Of a DNA stretch of 64,000 nucleotides, positions 47,293 through 58,072 are shown in pieces. The DNA comes from Siphonodentalium dalli (Eukaryota; Mollusca; Scaphopoda; Gadilida; Siphonodentaliidae). The stretch is taken from NCBI GenBank assembly GCA_032622095.1, contig CP136068.1:47860443-47924442 (forward strand), in the 5' to 3' direction. Under the pieces are notes generated by a model. That model searched no databases. It had not been told where the DNA came from and saw only the letters and a program-made list of their open reading frames with translations. Within the stretch, counting starts at the first letter, position 1. Each line of letters opens with the position of its first letter. The translations under genes were made by a program, and so were the position numbers.

Positions 47293-49977
47293 TTACATCA
47301 CTGCTGCCATTGAGTACAACAGGTTTTTAAATGATTGCTTGGTTCTTATGTCACTAAGCGCTCCATTCATGAGCTGCCTACACTTGCGTGGGGCCGGTAC
47401 GGGCTTACATTCACGAGGGGTTTGTTCAAAGGCGGCCACTTCCATTAACTCATCCTCTGAGCTGTCATCACTCGTAAACATCCTTGATACGTTGCGCCCG
47501 GGTTGACGAGGCGCTGGAGCGCGTCGTGCCTTGGCACTCGGCTCTGGTCTCTCGTCCATGGACGAGTCAGGGTTTTGTAGCGGCTCTGAGCGCGCGAGTC
47601 GCGTTTTCCTACGCTGTAAGCGCATCTTAAGCTCGCTTAAAGGGACATCTTCGTCATCGGAGTCCGAACATTGTCTCCGATATCGAGCAATTACATCATC
47701 TGGTAATGGTTCTGTTCCATCGCCAGAAGACCCACCCACAGGGTTAGGGGCAGGAACGTCGCTATCTTCGTCTTCGGGGGGAACAACATACGTTTGAGCA
47801 CGCTTGTTGTTGTCAGTTTTGGGGATTTCCCATTCAAGGTTGGCCTTGCGCATGTGTTCAGCGTGGGATTGTGTGACTTTCCCAGTTAATTGATTCCTTA
47901 ACTCGAAAGTAACGGGCGTTATTTGCTTGGTTATGCGGAAGTAGGGTTTCCATTTGCTTTCAAGTTTGCTTTTTCGTAAATGATTCTTCACATAGACGGC
48001 CTCGCCAATCTCGAATTTGGTGTCTGTGGCCTTTTTGTTAAATTTCGCTGCTTGTTGGCGTTTCGCCTGTTTCACGTGTTTGTGTACCATCATAAAGGAT
48101 TTGTGCTGTTGTTGCAGAGCTATCTGATGGTAATCTTCTCCCGCGTATTTACGCCTGGGTTTTAGGAGATTGTCTATTGGGAACACGACGTCTCGGTTGT
48201 ACAACAAGAAAAAGGGGGAGAATTTTGAAGTTTCATTTTTGTTAAATCGAATCGCAGCTAGTGCTTGATTTAAATGGACGTCCCACGTGTTTATTTGGTC
48301 TGCCACTTTCTTTGAGACAATGTCTTTAAAAGTCCTGTGAAATCTCTCCACTCTACTGTTGCTCTGGGGGTGATAATAAGACGTAGTCACGTGGTGAATG
48401 TTCAAGGCATTCAGCGTGTCCCTGACCTTGTAATTAATGTTCTCACTGCCGTTATCGGTAATTATTTCTAGAGGGCATCCATGTCGCGGGAATATCTCGT
48501 CGATCAAGAGATGAACAACGTTATCGGCTGACTTGTCCTTGACCGGAAACGCTTCTGCCCACCCGCTATATAAGTCTATGAAGCTGATAATGTAGCGGTT
48601 ACCCGATAGCGACGTGGGGTAGGGGCCTGATAGGTCCAAACCAATTTTGGCAAAAGGGTAGGGGGGCGTGTCCGTTATTTGCATTTTAGGGGATTGTTTT
48701 TGCAGAGACCTGACTTGGCAGGTCACGCACTTTCCAACGTAACAGTTTAGTTCCTTGTACAGTCTGGGCCAAAAATATTTCGACCTAATCGCATCATGCG
48801 TTTTGTCTACTCCCACGTGGCCGTTATCATCGTGGTATTGTTGGATTATGTTGGTTTGAAGATGTGCGGGCACCCAAAGGCGTGGGGTCGGTTCTGCGTC
48901 AGCACTCGAGAGGTAATAGAGTACCCCGTCAATCATCAAGTGTTTGTCATTCCGGGTGTCCTCGCCTTTGTCGAGGGCCTCCAGAACTGACGCAATTTCC
49001 GGGTCTTTCTTTTGTTCCTCAAGCATGTTGAAGCCTGGCTTGTTGAACAGTAGATTAGTAGGTTGGTAGGCCTGACCAATTTGAGTTTTATTCGGCAGTT
49101 CCTTTGGGGTTACCTCGCAGCTTGCGAAGTCTTTGGGTTTAAATCGAGACGAATTCAAGGCGGCGATTTCCGCTTGGGTCTCGGCGACAGTAAGGTTATT
49201 GTCGTTTATATCTACCTCTACTGCTGCCTTCTCTCGTTCCGTATAAGCATTAGGTGGCGTTCGACTGAGCAGGTCTGCGCAGTGATTATCTGGGCCAGCT
49301 ATGTACTCAATGTTACAGTTATATCCAGTTATGCCCAAAGCCCACTGTTGAATTTTCTTGTTCTGCATGGGGGATTCCAAGATATACTTCAATGGTTTAT
49401 GATCTGTTTTTATCGTGAAAGTGGCGTTATGAAGGTAATGGTCCAACCTTTGTAATGCGAAGTGAATTGCATATGCCTCTTTCTCCACAGTTGGCCATCG
49501 GGTTTGAGTATCACTAAGTTTGTGTGAGAGATAATAAATTGGTTCTTCAACGCCATCTGAGCCCAACTGGGTCAGACAGGCACCGATGCAAAGGTCGCTT
49601 GCATCAGTATACAATGTATAGGGCGTGGCCGTATTTGGGTAGGCCAGGAGAGGCACTGCCGTGAGATTTTCTTTTAGTTTGTCAAACGAAATTTGGCAAG
49701 CTTGGTCCCATTTGAATTTGGCATATTGTTTTGTAAGCTGTACCAAAGGTTCAGCGATTTGCGAAAATGAGGCGACAAATCTGCGGTAGTAGTTGCTCAT
49801 GCCAATGAAGGAACGTACTTCTTTGACTGATGTTGGGGGCACAAGCGACCGGATGGCCTTGACCTTGTCGGGGTCAGGTCGGACGCCGTCGGTATCAATT
49901 ATAAAACCCAAATACTGTGTTTCTTGCTTTAGGAATTGGCACTTTTTTAATTTTAATTTCAGTGTATGTTGGCGCAA
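47293..49977 (-). CDS. pol: pol, second part: RT connection, RNase H, integrase (displaced frame)
   Basis: This frame starts inside the reverse transcriptase (LKLKLKKCQF, YLGFIIDTDG). It continues with RNase H (YTDASDLCIGACLT, KTDHKPLKYI) and a spacer. The integrase has a zinc-binding H...H...CVTC pattern, the core residues D (GLDLSGP), D (ITDNGSEN) and E (SNSRVERFHRT), and a GPY/F-like C-terminal part (WKPYFRI). A long acidic, serine- and proline-rich tail follows. It has no ATG of its own at the junction and is in a different frame from the first part, consistent with a deletion rather than a normal boundary. Confidence 0.93.
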   Translation of the reverse strand: MRQHTLKLKLKKCQFLKQETQYLGFIIDTDGVRPDPDKVKAIRSLVPPTSVKEVRSFIGMSNYYRRFVASFSQIAEPLVQLTKQYAKFKWDQACQISFDKLKENLTAVPLLAYPNTATPYTLYTDASDLCIGACLTQLGSDGVEEPIYYLSHKLSDTQTRWPTVEKEAYAIHFALQRLDHYLHNATFTIKTDHKPLKYILESPMQNKKIQQWALGITGYNCNIEYIAGPDNHCADLLSRTPPNAYTEREKAAVEVDINDNNLTVAETQAEIAALNSSRFKPKDFASCEVTPKELPNKTQIGQAYQPTNLLFNKPGFNMLEEQKKDPEIASVLEALDKGEDTRNDKHLMIDGVLYYLSSADAEPTPRLWVPAHLQTNIIQQYHDDNGHVGVDKTHDAIRSKYFWPRLYKELNCYVGKCVTCQVRSLQKQSPKMQITDTPPYPFAKIGLDLSGPYPTSLSGNRYIISFIDLYSGWAEAFPVKDKSADNVVHLLIDEIFPRHGCPLEIITDNGSENINYKVRDTLNALNIHHVTTSYYHPQSNSRVERFHRTFKDIVSKKVADQINTWDVHLNQALAAIRFNKNETSKFSPFFLLYNRDVVFPIDNLLKPRRKYAGEDYHQIALQQQHKSFMMVHKHVKQAKRQQAAKFNKKATDTKFEIGEAVYVKNHLRKSKLESKWKPYFRITKQITPVTFELRNQLTGKVTQSHAEHMRKANLEWEIPKTDNNKRAQTYVVPPEDEDSDVPAPNPVGGSSGDGTEPLPDDVIARYRRQCSDSDDEDVPLSELKMRLQRRKTRLARSEPLQNPDSSMDERPEPSAKARRAPAPRQPGRNVSRMFTSDDSSEDELMEVAAFEQTPRECKPVPAPRKCRQLMNGALSDIRTKQSFKNLLYSMAAVM

Positions 49978-51486
49978 AGTGTAATTCTAGGGACTCGCTG
50001 TAGATGAGGACGTCGTCTAAGTAGGCAATGGCGTAATCACCCATCCCACATACCACCTGGGCCATCAGCTGGGAGAAAACCCCTCCAGCGTTCCGGAGCC
50101 CAAAAGGCATGGAGTTGAATTCAAAGAGACCTCGGTGGCAAGCGAATGCCGTATTTTGCTTGTCCTCCTCTGCGACCTGGCACTGCCAATAGCCACTTTT
50201 AAGATCGATAGCGGTGAAGAATTTAGACTTTCCAAGAAGTGCCAAAATATCGTCGATAACCGGAAGTGGGTATGACATAGGCTTGGTTACGGAATTTAAT
50301 TGTCTGAAGTCGACGCAAAATCGTTTCGTGCCGCCGCGCTTGTCGACCATGACAATAGGCGCCGAATACGGGCTCGAACTCGGCCTGATAATGTCTGCTT
50401 CGAGCATATCATTTATGGCAGCGTCAACCAACGGTCGTTTATTCAAAGGGGTGCGATACGGGCGAAGTTTTATCGGAGGGTGGTTTCCCGTGTCAATATG
50501 CATCTTGACTGTGCTCGTCTGCGTCAGCTCAGTGTCCTTGTCGGCAAAAATGTCCGAGTTGGACTTCAACAATTTTATCAGTGTCTCTCGGTATTGCTCG
50601 GGGCATGAAACTTCGGTTAAATTTAATCTTTTCTCGATGGTAGCGCGCGCTGACCTAGAGTTGTCTACCCTGTTAGGGTCGGCGCGCCCGGGAGCATAGC
50701 CATTGTCGCGGTAATTACGGGTTGTCGGGGACCGGGAGCTTTGCGACAACGAGTTGATTTCATGATTGGTTTCGGGGTCACACACGATCGTTTTGCCGAT
50801 CACACTGCCCCGCCGTAGGCGAAACGTTTCGTTAGTGTTATTGACGAGTAATACCGGGACCTTGTTCCTCTTGCCCACCCCAGAAATGGAGCTGCCGATT
50901 TCCAGACCGGGTTCTGACGCTAGGTAGCCTTTCTCGATTTGGGCCACCGCTACTAATGTCGACTTGCGAAGAGAAGCTAAGTATTTTGATTTTCCCATAC
51001 ATAAAGTTGATGTTTGGGGCTTTAAGCTAACCTCGCTGGTCAATCTCAGCAGGGAAGCTATGTGCGCGTCCGATTCCAATGGGACGTACACGTCACTGAC
51101 CTTGAGGCATCCCAGGTCATAATATAGTCTGACCCCCCGAGAGGTCAACCAGTCCCTCCCTAAGAACATATTCCGGGTCATCTCATTCACCACATAAAAT
51201 TTTTGGGTTAATTTTAGTTTCGCCATTCTGAAGGTTAGTTCCACGCTACCAAGTACGCCCAGTGACTTCCCATTCACGGAGCTAAGGTTAATGTGTTCCC
51301 TAGTTAGTTTTGGTCGAAACTGTAATGCGTCATAGACGCGTTTGTGAATCAATGATACTTCCGCTCCACTATCCACTAATGAGCGATATTTATTTTTACC
51401 TATTCTGACTAAACACGAGCTGGGGTTCCCCACAATGTTGATACTAAATTTCCTCTCATATGTGGCCTCAATGAGAGGATTCCTTA
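49895..51486 (-). CDS. pol: pol, first part: protease and reverse transcriptase N-terminal portion (broken)
   Basis: Entered by -1 frameshifting from gag; the first possible independent start is a GTG at 51433. An aspartic protease motif SLVDSGAEVSLIH and the later MFLGRDWL identify the retropepsin. The reverse transcriptase follows, with FCVDFRQLN, FTAIDLKSGYWQ, MPFGLRNAGG and the catalytic YLDDVLIY. Shortly after YLDD the frame runs into about 27 unrelated residues and a stop, because sequence is missing near 49975-49981. In family members this place holds roughly ten more residues before the next conserved segment. Confidence 0.92.
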
Positions 51487-52566
51487 GTTTTTTGCGTATG
51501 TGGGCGGGGTCATTAGTCGTGGTGGTTCGTTTAATGTCGGATATCTCCGGCTGTGACGCGGTGTATCATGGGATAGGTCACGTGATCGATTCGGCTGATC
51601 TCGGCGGATTCCCCTAGGTGGCGTTACTGGCGCGTTCCATTGCTTTTGCTTCGAATCTCCGGATTTAGAGGGGCAATTTCTAGCCAATTGATTACCTTCG
51701 CAAACCCAGCAAGATACGTGCCTTCGGTTTTCGGTCTTAAAGGGGCAGTCGCGAGCGAAATGGTCACCTTGACACGTCCAACATTCGACTGTTCGTGGTT
51801 TAACCACCTCTTCGACATGCACCTGTCTCGGGCGTGATCGGTGTTCTCGGGTCGTGTGGTTATCGCTTGCGCATATATCGCAGGTTGCTCTCGCGTTTTT
51901 GTTTCTGAAACTATCGATTTCCATTGCTTCCGGTACGTTTTCGTTGTAATTTTCGCGGCCCGTTCGTCGGTTGAATACCCGTCGGATCCCCATTTCCCGC
52001 ATGGCGATTTCGGCTGCCAATTTTAGTGTCTTCGGCGCATCTCTGATCAACTTCATTTTCAAACTGTCGCTTCTTAAAGCGTCAATATAAAACCCAACGA
52101 GTTGGCCTTCAACCGCGTTGATCCCACCGGTTTGATCTCGGTATGCCACCGTCGCGATCTCCAAAATTCGTTCGGCAAGCACATGTAAATTTTCGTTTTG
52201 TTTTTGCTTGATTTTTCTTAGCAACGAAAAGGCGAATTGATTAACATTTATCTCGGCAAATCGACTAGATAATTCGGTTTTTGTGTCTTGCCACGTGGCG
52301 TTAGGGTTCGTGGCCAAATATCTTTGTAAAAAATCTGAAACGGGGCCCGTGGTGCTCTGGAATGCCATATAGGGCTTCTTTGCTTCGTTAGCGCCGGTTA
52401 TGATCGCGCATTTTTCTATCGACTTGACCCACCCGTGGTATTTCGTGGGGTCCCCGTCAAATGACGTCACTACCTGTGTCACCGTAGTCATGGCCATTGC
52501 AGCAATTTGAGAATTGATAGACTCTGTTAATGGGGCGAGAACACCAATTGATTGTTGGGTAGCCAT
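51484..52566 (-). CDS. gag: LTR retrotransposon gag
   Basis: 360 residues from ATG 52566. Gag forms the intracellular particle and packages element RNA. An alpha-helical capsid-like region of about 220 residues is followed by a basic stretch and three knuckle-like motifs. CWTCQGDHFARDC is a good CxxCxxxHxxxxC knuckle, CWVCEGNQLARNC has lost the histidine, and an earlier CDICASDNHTTREH is irregular. The frame is open a few codons upstream, but only to a TTG, so ATG 52566 is preferred. The stop TAA directly follows a slippery heptamer. Confidence 0.9.
   Translation of the reverse strand: MATQQSIGVLAPLTESINSQIAAMAMTTVTQVVTSFDGDPTKYHGWVKSIEKCAIITGANEAKKPYMAFQSTTGPVSDFLQRYLATNPNATWQDTKTELSSRFAEINVNQFAFSLLRKIKQKQNENLHVLAERILEIATVAYRDQTGGINAVEGQLVGFYIDALRSDSLKMKLIRDAPKTLKLAAEIAMREMGIRRVFNRRTGRENYNENVPEAMEIDSFRNKNARATCDICASDNHTTREHRSRPRQVHVEEVVKPRTVECWTCQGDHFARDCPFKTENRRHVSCWVCEGNQLARNCPSKSGDSKQKQWNAPVTPPRGIRRDQPNRSRDLSHDTPRHSRRYPTLNEPPRLMTPPTYAKN
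51487..51493 (-). promoter_or_regulatory. -1 programmed ribosomal frameshift heptamer A AAA AAC
   Basis: The last gag codons read GCA AAA AAC TAA. The heptamer A AAA AAC fits the X XXY YYZ rule in the gag frame and abuts the stop. Slipping back one base enters the pol frame, which is open from there (CTA AGG AAT ...) into the protease. A downstream stem-loop was not modelled. Confidence 0.8.
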
Positions 52567-52676
52567 TATGATAATAAACAATTAGACTCACGTTTTGCGA
52601 ATTTTCCCACACTGTTTCTGTTCACACTGTTCCTCTTCTGGCTTCACGTTGTGTCTGCGATTAGCGTTCAGATCCT

Positions 52677-52691
52677 GGCTCGAAGGCACCA
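52677..52691 (-). other. primer-binding site, resembling tRNA-Tyr 3' end
   Basis: On the minus strand, 11 nt inside the 5' LTR, the sequence TGGTGCCTTCGAGCC is complementary to a tRNA ending GGCTCGAAGGCACCA. Animal tRNA-Tyr commonly ends GGCTCGAAGGACCA, so the match is good except for one extra C before the discriminator. The tRNA assignment is from memory of the consensus and is tentative. Confidence 0.65.
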
Positions 52692-52702
52692 GTTAAGAGA
52701 TA

Positions 52703-53492
52703 TGTGCCAATACGGGTACATATAACTCTTAAGGCTATCAGAACGGCTTGATTATTTATTTACAACAAAGTCAATAATGTTCAATCATCGGCATCTGGGT
52801 TTCTCTTCCTGTCGTCTGCTTGGTTTAGGGTCTTCTTCCGTCTTCATAGGTTGACTGAATCTGCTTGTCTTCTACTCGGTTGAGTTCCGGTTGAGTTTAT
52901 CTTCCTGTCGTCTGCTCTTCTTCTTCCGTCGGCGCATCAGTGGGACGTTGTTAGAACCACAAGAGTCAAAATGTTACCTTGTGGTTACGTCCATACTTTC
53001 GGCTGCTTTGTCCTAGCGTCCGAGAATGCTTGATACTCGCTGTGTGGTCAGATAGAACTGGTTATCGGTGTCGGCTTTCTTCTTACTAAATACACAGAGG
53101 GCGTTAATGACGGCCCGGTGCATCTTCACGGCGCATCGGTTCCAGGCGTACCTAGGGTAATCGGGCGATCGTCATCTCCCTATGGGTCCTATAGACTCTC
53201 CTCCTTATCCATCACGCTGCGTTAGGTTTCGGTAGCTTTTCTAGGCGAGACATCTGGTCTCGCTAATCCTCAAGATCGTTCTGTTTACTCCCCAAATCAT
53301 TTCCCTATGTATGTGTCGGGGATTGATTATTTCATGGACGTCTGCTAATTCGTTTTGGTGCCCAGTATCTTGCGATCTAGATGTGGTCAACAGCGGCGCT
53401 GATATGTGTGGTAATCGAGCGCCCCTCTGACTTAAAGATTGCCTGTCTTCTTCCCGGGTTGAAAGTTATGTCCCTGGGGTTGTCTTGGCACA
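52703..53492 (-). repeat. 5' LTR
   Basis: 790 bp, upstream LTR in element orientation. It ends in the 8-bp inverted repeat TGTGCCAA/TTGGCACA. Compared with the other LTR I see six substitutions and no indels. It should contain the element promoter, but I could not place a TATA box confidently. Confidence 0.95.
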
Positions 53493-53671
53493 ATGCCCTG
53501 AACGTCCTTCATGAGTCGGGGCATAATAAATCCACATTCCAGTATACCCATCATTCGCTTCATTAATATGGGTACAGATATTAATATTATATAGATCTGG
53601 TTTCTAATGGATAGTTGGTCTGAACATGATCAAGGTATTATATACATGTACCGGACTACCGGTACATGTAT

Positions 53672-55620
53672 TTGCCTAACAGAATTTTTTTTTCTCGAAC
53701 AAGTACATAAACAACATACTCAAAATCGGAAAAAGGGAAATTGTTTATTTCCGTGAAATAATTTTGGGGAAATTTTATCAAATCATCAATTTATGGATTT
53801 TCATATAACAAAATCAAATTGACAAATCCTACAAATATCATACATATTTTGTTGTCCTCACTATCATGAATCCAGAACTGAAAACCATTTCAAGGTTTAT
53901 TGAGTATTTTTCAAGTTGTGTGCCTCCAAAAACGCGAATTTACCTTATTTCTGAGCCTAAAATTTGAAGAATGAGCCAAATATCATATTTTATGGTTAAT
54001 TATTTAAAAAACTAACGCAAAAGACAGAGATTTTTCCCTGTTTTTGTAATTTCCTCACAAGATAAAACACAAAAGATGATTAATATGTGCACCTATTGTT
54101 AAGAAGAATAAAATATTCTCAAACAAAATATGTGTTCCATTGCCACTGACACAGAACTCGTGTGATGAAACGCAATATTTGTGGTCATGTAAATCAATAA
54201 ATTGATATCCATATGCCCTGCTTTTCTTATTACCTTTTAAGTAATAAGTATACTAGATTGAACAAATTGCAAAGATATTAACAAACCATTGTTTAAGAAA
54301 ATCAACTTATGGCCCTTTGAATCCTTGGTCTTAACTTGTTTCCAAAAATGCCATGTTGAGAAATTTTTGTTCATTCAAAAAGGTATTTGGGCATAAAGAG
54401 AAAAAACAAATGGTGTTTTAGTGCGTAAAATTATTCGAACTTTCCTCCCACAACACTTTAGTTCCTGTTGCGTTATTAAACAGCTTAATACGTTACTTGA
54501 CGTTTATTTAGAATGTTATTGCTATGTTGATTAAAAATAATTCCAAAATGACAATTCACTGCCAAATTACGACAAAAAGGATTATAGCGCTGTCAATGTA
54601 TATAAACAAAAAAAGTTTAAAGTTACGTATGAAAGAACAATACATGCAGAAGCTGATAATATAATGTTGTATGATTCAAGATGCTTGATTTTGAAGTTTT
54701 TGTTGATATGCTTTCCCCTACCCCATGTTTCTGCCATTCAAATTTGTAGTAAATTATCCGAAGTGATGAGAGAAATCCAGTGACATTCATTGGTATAACC
54801 ATTGATATGTTATTTTCTCAACAAAAAACTAATATAAGAAGATAAAATACTTTTACACAATAACTTTGTTAATTTTTCTGAATATGCACAAAAACCTTTA
54901 AAATATTTACAAAAACGCCCCAAAATAGCATTTTCGGAAAAGAGGCTAGACTAAGAGTTCATGGAGCCATAATTTAATTTTCTTCACAAATGTATTTAGA
55001 AATTCCATCACAATTTGTTCTATCTTGTATTCTTAAAAGGTTACGAGAAAGGCAGAGCATATAGATTGTAATTTATTCAGTTACATGACCCCAAATATTG
55101 CATTTCATCACACGAGTTCTATGTCAGTGGCAAATTTGGCTAAGTCCATACAATGGAACACACATTTTATTCTTCTTAACCATAGATGCACATAATAATA
55201 ATTTTTTTGTGCTTTATCTAGTGAGGAAAAGCCCTGTATTTTGGGCTCGTTTTTTAGATAATTAACCATAAAATATGACATTTGGCTCATTCTGCTAAAT
55301 TTAGGCTCCGAAATAAGGTAAATTCGTGTTTTTGAAGTCACACAACTCGAAAAATACTCCAAAAATCTGGCAATGGTTCTCAGTTCTGTGTTCAGAAAAG
55401 TGAGGGTAACAAAATCGGCATGATATTTGTAGGACTTGTGTATTTGAATTTTTTAAATACGCTAAAGAAAATCCATAAATGGATGATTTGACCAAAATTT
55501 CCCAAATTTATTTCACGAAAATCACCATTTTCCTTTTTTCCGATTTTTCCTGATTTTTAGTATGTTGTTTATGGAGGGTCTATGTACCTATTCCAGCAAA
55601 AAAAAAATTCTGTTGCAATT
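53672..55620. mobile_element. 1.9-kb foldback element with about 580-bp arms
   Basis: The left arm (about 53672-54250) is inverted at 55040-55620 with substitutions and indels. Landmarks are TGCCTAACAGAATTTTTTTT / AAAAAAATTCTGTTGCAA, AAACAACATAC, ATTTATGGATTTTC, TACAAATATCAT, CGAATTTACCTTATTTC and CACTGACACAGAACTCGTGT / ACACGAGTTCTATGTCAGTG. The central 800 bp shows no coding frame. It abuts the LTR element within 180 bp. Confidence 0.8.
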
Positions 55621-56079
55621 AGTTCTGGGTAAAACCATAAAGGCACTGGACTAATATTAGACAAATGTTGTTGAGATACGTCTAAGAAAAAAATGTTTCC
55701 GATAATAAATTTCGGTGATAACAACGATCTAATATCGATAATATATAGAAACATAAGTAATTTGAGTCAAAGATGTATTTTGTAAATGCTCAGGTTAATA
55801 GGCTATCTTAAAATCAAAGTTAATAATTTGCTATAAATTCAATTTATGACTGGAGCCATAAAATGGCGTAAATTAAATTACGAATTTCCGTGTACAAGAC
55901 GTAATCAAATTAATTGAGGGATACTGGATTGGTAAATGGCACACACGATCGTTTTAAACATTATGCTGATACGGGGAGAAAACTCAAGCCACTCAGTGAC
56001 TAGTGACGATACAATAACTTAAATGAGTATATGGGACTAGTATGCATATAATATAACTTTTATTTGATACATTTGGTTG

Positions 56080-56700
56080 AAAACTTCAAAAACAAGAGGT
56101 GTGCACTCGAGTGCTAGCATACACCCACCGTGGCAAATTCAACCCGCATTATCCGTAAACTCAACCAAAAAGATTTTTAACTTTAAAGAAAAATTTGGAC
56201 TAATAATATGGATATGGTGTCACAAGAAGCTTGTACAGAAAAAATTATTGAATTCGGTTCATATTTGTTAAAGTTATTAAGTCAGACAGAATTTTCTAAG
56301 TCAAAATAAGTCGAAAATAAGGTGTAATATTACGAAAAACATCCTGAGCCAATCCCTAGCCGCATCATGTAGAGAGGGTATTGTGAGAAGCATGTATACC
56401 AAAAATTATTGAAATCGGTTCATATTTGTTAAAGCTATTAAGTCGGACAGAATTTTCTAAGTCAAAATAAGTCGAAAAAGAGGCGTAACTTGAAAAAAAA
56501 AAGTCGGACCGAACCGCGGAGACATGCGGAGACACCGTCCTAAGGAGATTGCATACAAAAAATTATTTAAATCGGTTCATAGTTGTTCGAGTTATGAGGT
56601 CAGACGGACGGACAGACAAACAGATGGAGAAAGCGTGACGGACAGACGCAGTCAATCCAGTATACCCCCCATTTTCTTCGAAAGTGGGGGTATAATTACT
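56080..56700 (+). repeat. dispersed repeat ending in GGACGGACAGACAAAC / GTGGGGGTATAATT
   Basis: Three diverged subrepeats read AAAAATTATTGAAATCGGTT plus CATATTTGTTAAAG, then TCGGACAGAATTTTCTAAGT. A purine/pyrimidine run of GACGGACAGAC units follows, and the unit ends CCCCCATTTTCTTCGAAAGT plus GGGGGTATAATT, a short hairpin. I recall similar tails from invertebrate genomes, but I cannot name the family. Confidence 0.55.
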
Positions 56701-57899
56701 CAACAACGACAATTTGTATTTTTGCATTTGGGTAAATTTGCCATCCGTAACACTACTTCGTACTCAACAGACTTTCAAATAATGGAAAAATTGTTACCTT
56801 ATTCTCCAACTCAGAGACTATAGAAGCCAACAACAACATTTGTGTACAGTATCCCTTTAAACCTTTAGTTGCCACCTTATCACTTAGAATCTTACTGACA
56901 GCCTAAAAAGTTCTGCTTCATCCTTTGAAGATATAAGTACCTTGAGGGAATGAAAGAATTAGATATTATTTTTTTTACGCAAATGACCTGTGGTCAGATG
57001 CTCGTAGTCTGTTTATATATAACCATGGATATATGCCAGATATAACCGTACAAAAAAAAATACTGTGCTTTTGACAGTGTATTTATCCATGGCGTGTGTG
57101 ACTGTGGTTGGTCGTAATCTAGTGTCCGGTGTTATTGTTTTGAAGGTTTATCATGTTCGACTGATGTTGTTAGCATGGTAATGGGATTAGCGGTTTCTAT
57201 GTCTTGTCTGGTCAGATGTTATGTTTGAGCTTTGTCTGAAATTAACAAATTTTTATACTAGAATTTGCGTAACAGGAGCATGAGGAAATCACATGTTGAG
57301 TGCATTTAATGGTTTTTAGAGACCGAATATATATGATATAGAGATAATGAAATCATATATAATCATATATATATATATACTGCATCCAATTTGGGTTGAT
57401 ATGGGTGACTTTCATGTAGTTTTGTGGTTATGAGACCACATGCATGCCTTGTTATTGGCCCCCTGATTTCTGCTCTGTTGTCTTTAATTTTTTTTATATC
57501 TTTTGCAACATGGGTGCCACCAGGATATCTCCAGATTATAATACCGGGCTGACTATTGCAGATCTCCCCAATGGGTGCAGCTAACCCTCATGGACAAGGG
57601 GTTGTATCCCCTCCCTGACGAGATCAAACCCTGTTTTCCAATGAGATCTAATATTGACAATTTCTCATCATCAGTGATGAATGCAAGACCACCCTCTTGG
57701 GACGGAGCATCAGAGTGGGACGTGGGCTGGTTATGCATGGGTCTTAATTCCACCAACTGCAGTCAAACATCACTCAACATTTAGTTGGAAACTTTATACC
57801 AAAAATAGGTTGAAATTGTGGTCATAGATTTTCCAACAATTTATTAGTGACATACACAGCTGACATACATGTATACATGTATATTCCTTTCAAATTGCA

Positions 57900-58072
57900 A
57901 ATCGTCTCACTGCGTGTATAAACCACCGACCCCCCGGAAAGCAACTGACAAACTTGCCCAGATACATGATTCCAGTCACTCTACCTATAACGGGGTTCGA
58001 ACCAGCTTCGTCGGCACTGGACGGAGTAATGCACCTGGCACTCTACCGACTGTACCACCGGGAGCCCCTGAG
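57900..58072 (-). mobile_element. tRNA-derived SINE
   Basis: On the minus strand the head begins GGGGCTCCCGG, with an A box-like TGGTACAGTCGGTAGAGTG and a good B box GGTTCGAACCCC about 50 nt downstream. A non-tRNA body follows, sharing AAGTTTGTCAGTTGCTTTCC with the copy at 10640-10822. Confidence 0.75.

Larger units (their letters stand above)
44821..53492 (-). mobile_element. Ty3/gypsy-type LTR retrotransposon, nearly complete
   Basis: The 8.67-kb element has two 790-bp LTRs that start TGTGCCAA and end TTGGCACA. A 4-bp direct repeat ATGC flanks it (44817-44820 and 53493-53496). Reading leftward from 53492 the order is: 5' LTR, primer-binding site, gag, -1 slippery site, protease, reverse transcriptase, RNase H, integrase, additional small frames, purine tract, 3' LTR. 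The RT-RNase H-integrase order is that of the Ty3/gypsy group. By eye I count six differences between the LTRs, which implies a recent insertion. Pol carries a frame-shifting deletion, so this copy is unlikely to be autonomous. Its GC content is visibly higher than the flanks. Confidence 0.96.

Noticed and set aside
50214-50699. 161-codon plus-strand frame opposite the reverse transcriptase
   Set aside because: Shadow of the pol frame on the other strand, no motif of its own. The same applies to other plus-strand frames between 45.5 and 52 kb.
44821-53492. Considered whether the element is an infectious-type retrovirus with an envelope gene
   Set aside because: The frames after integrase are short and have no recognisable envelope features such as a long ectodomain with a furin-type site, so I call only an LTR retrotransposon.
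57553-57784. Opposed 67- and 69-codon frames near a short G/C-balanced stretch
   Set aside because: Both strands are open over the same bases and neither shows a known motif; insufficient evidence for a gene.
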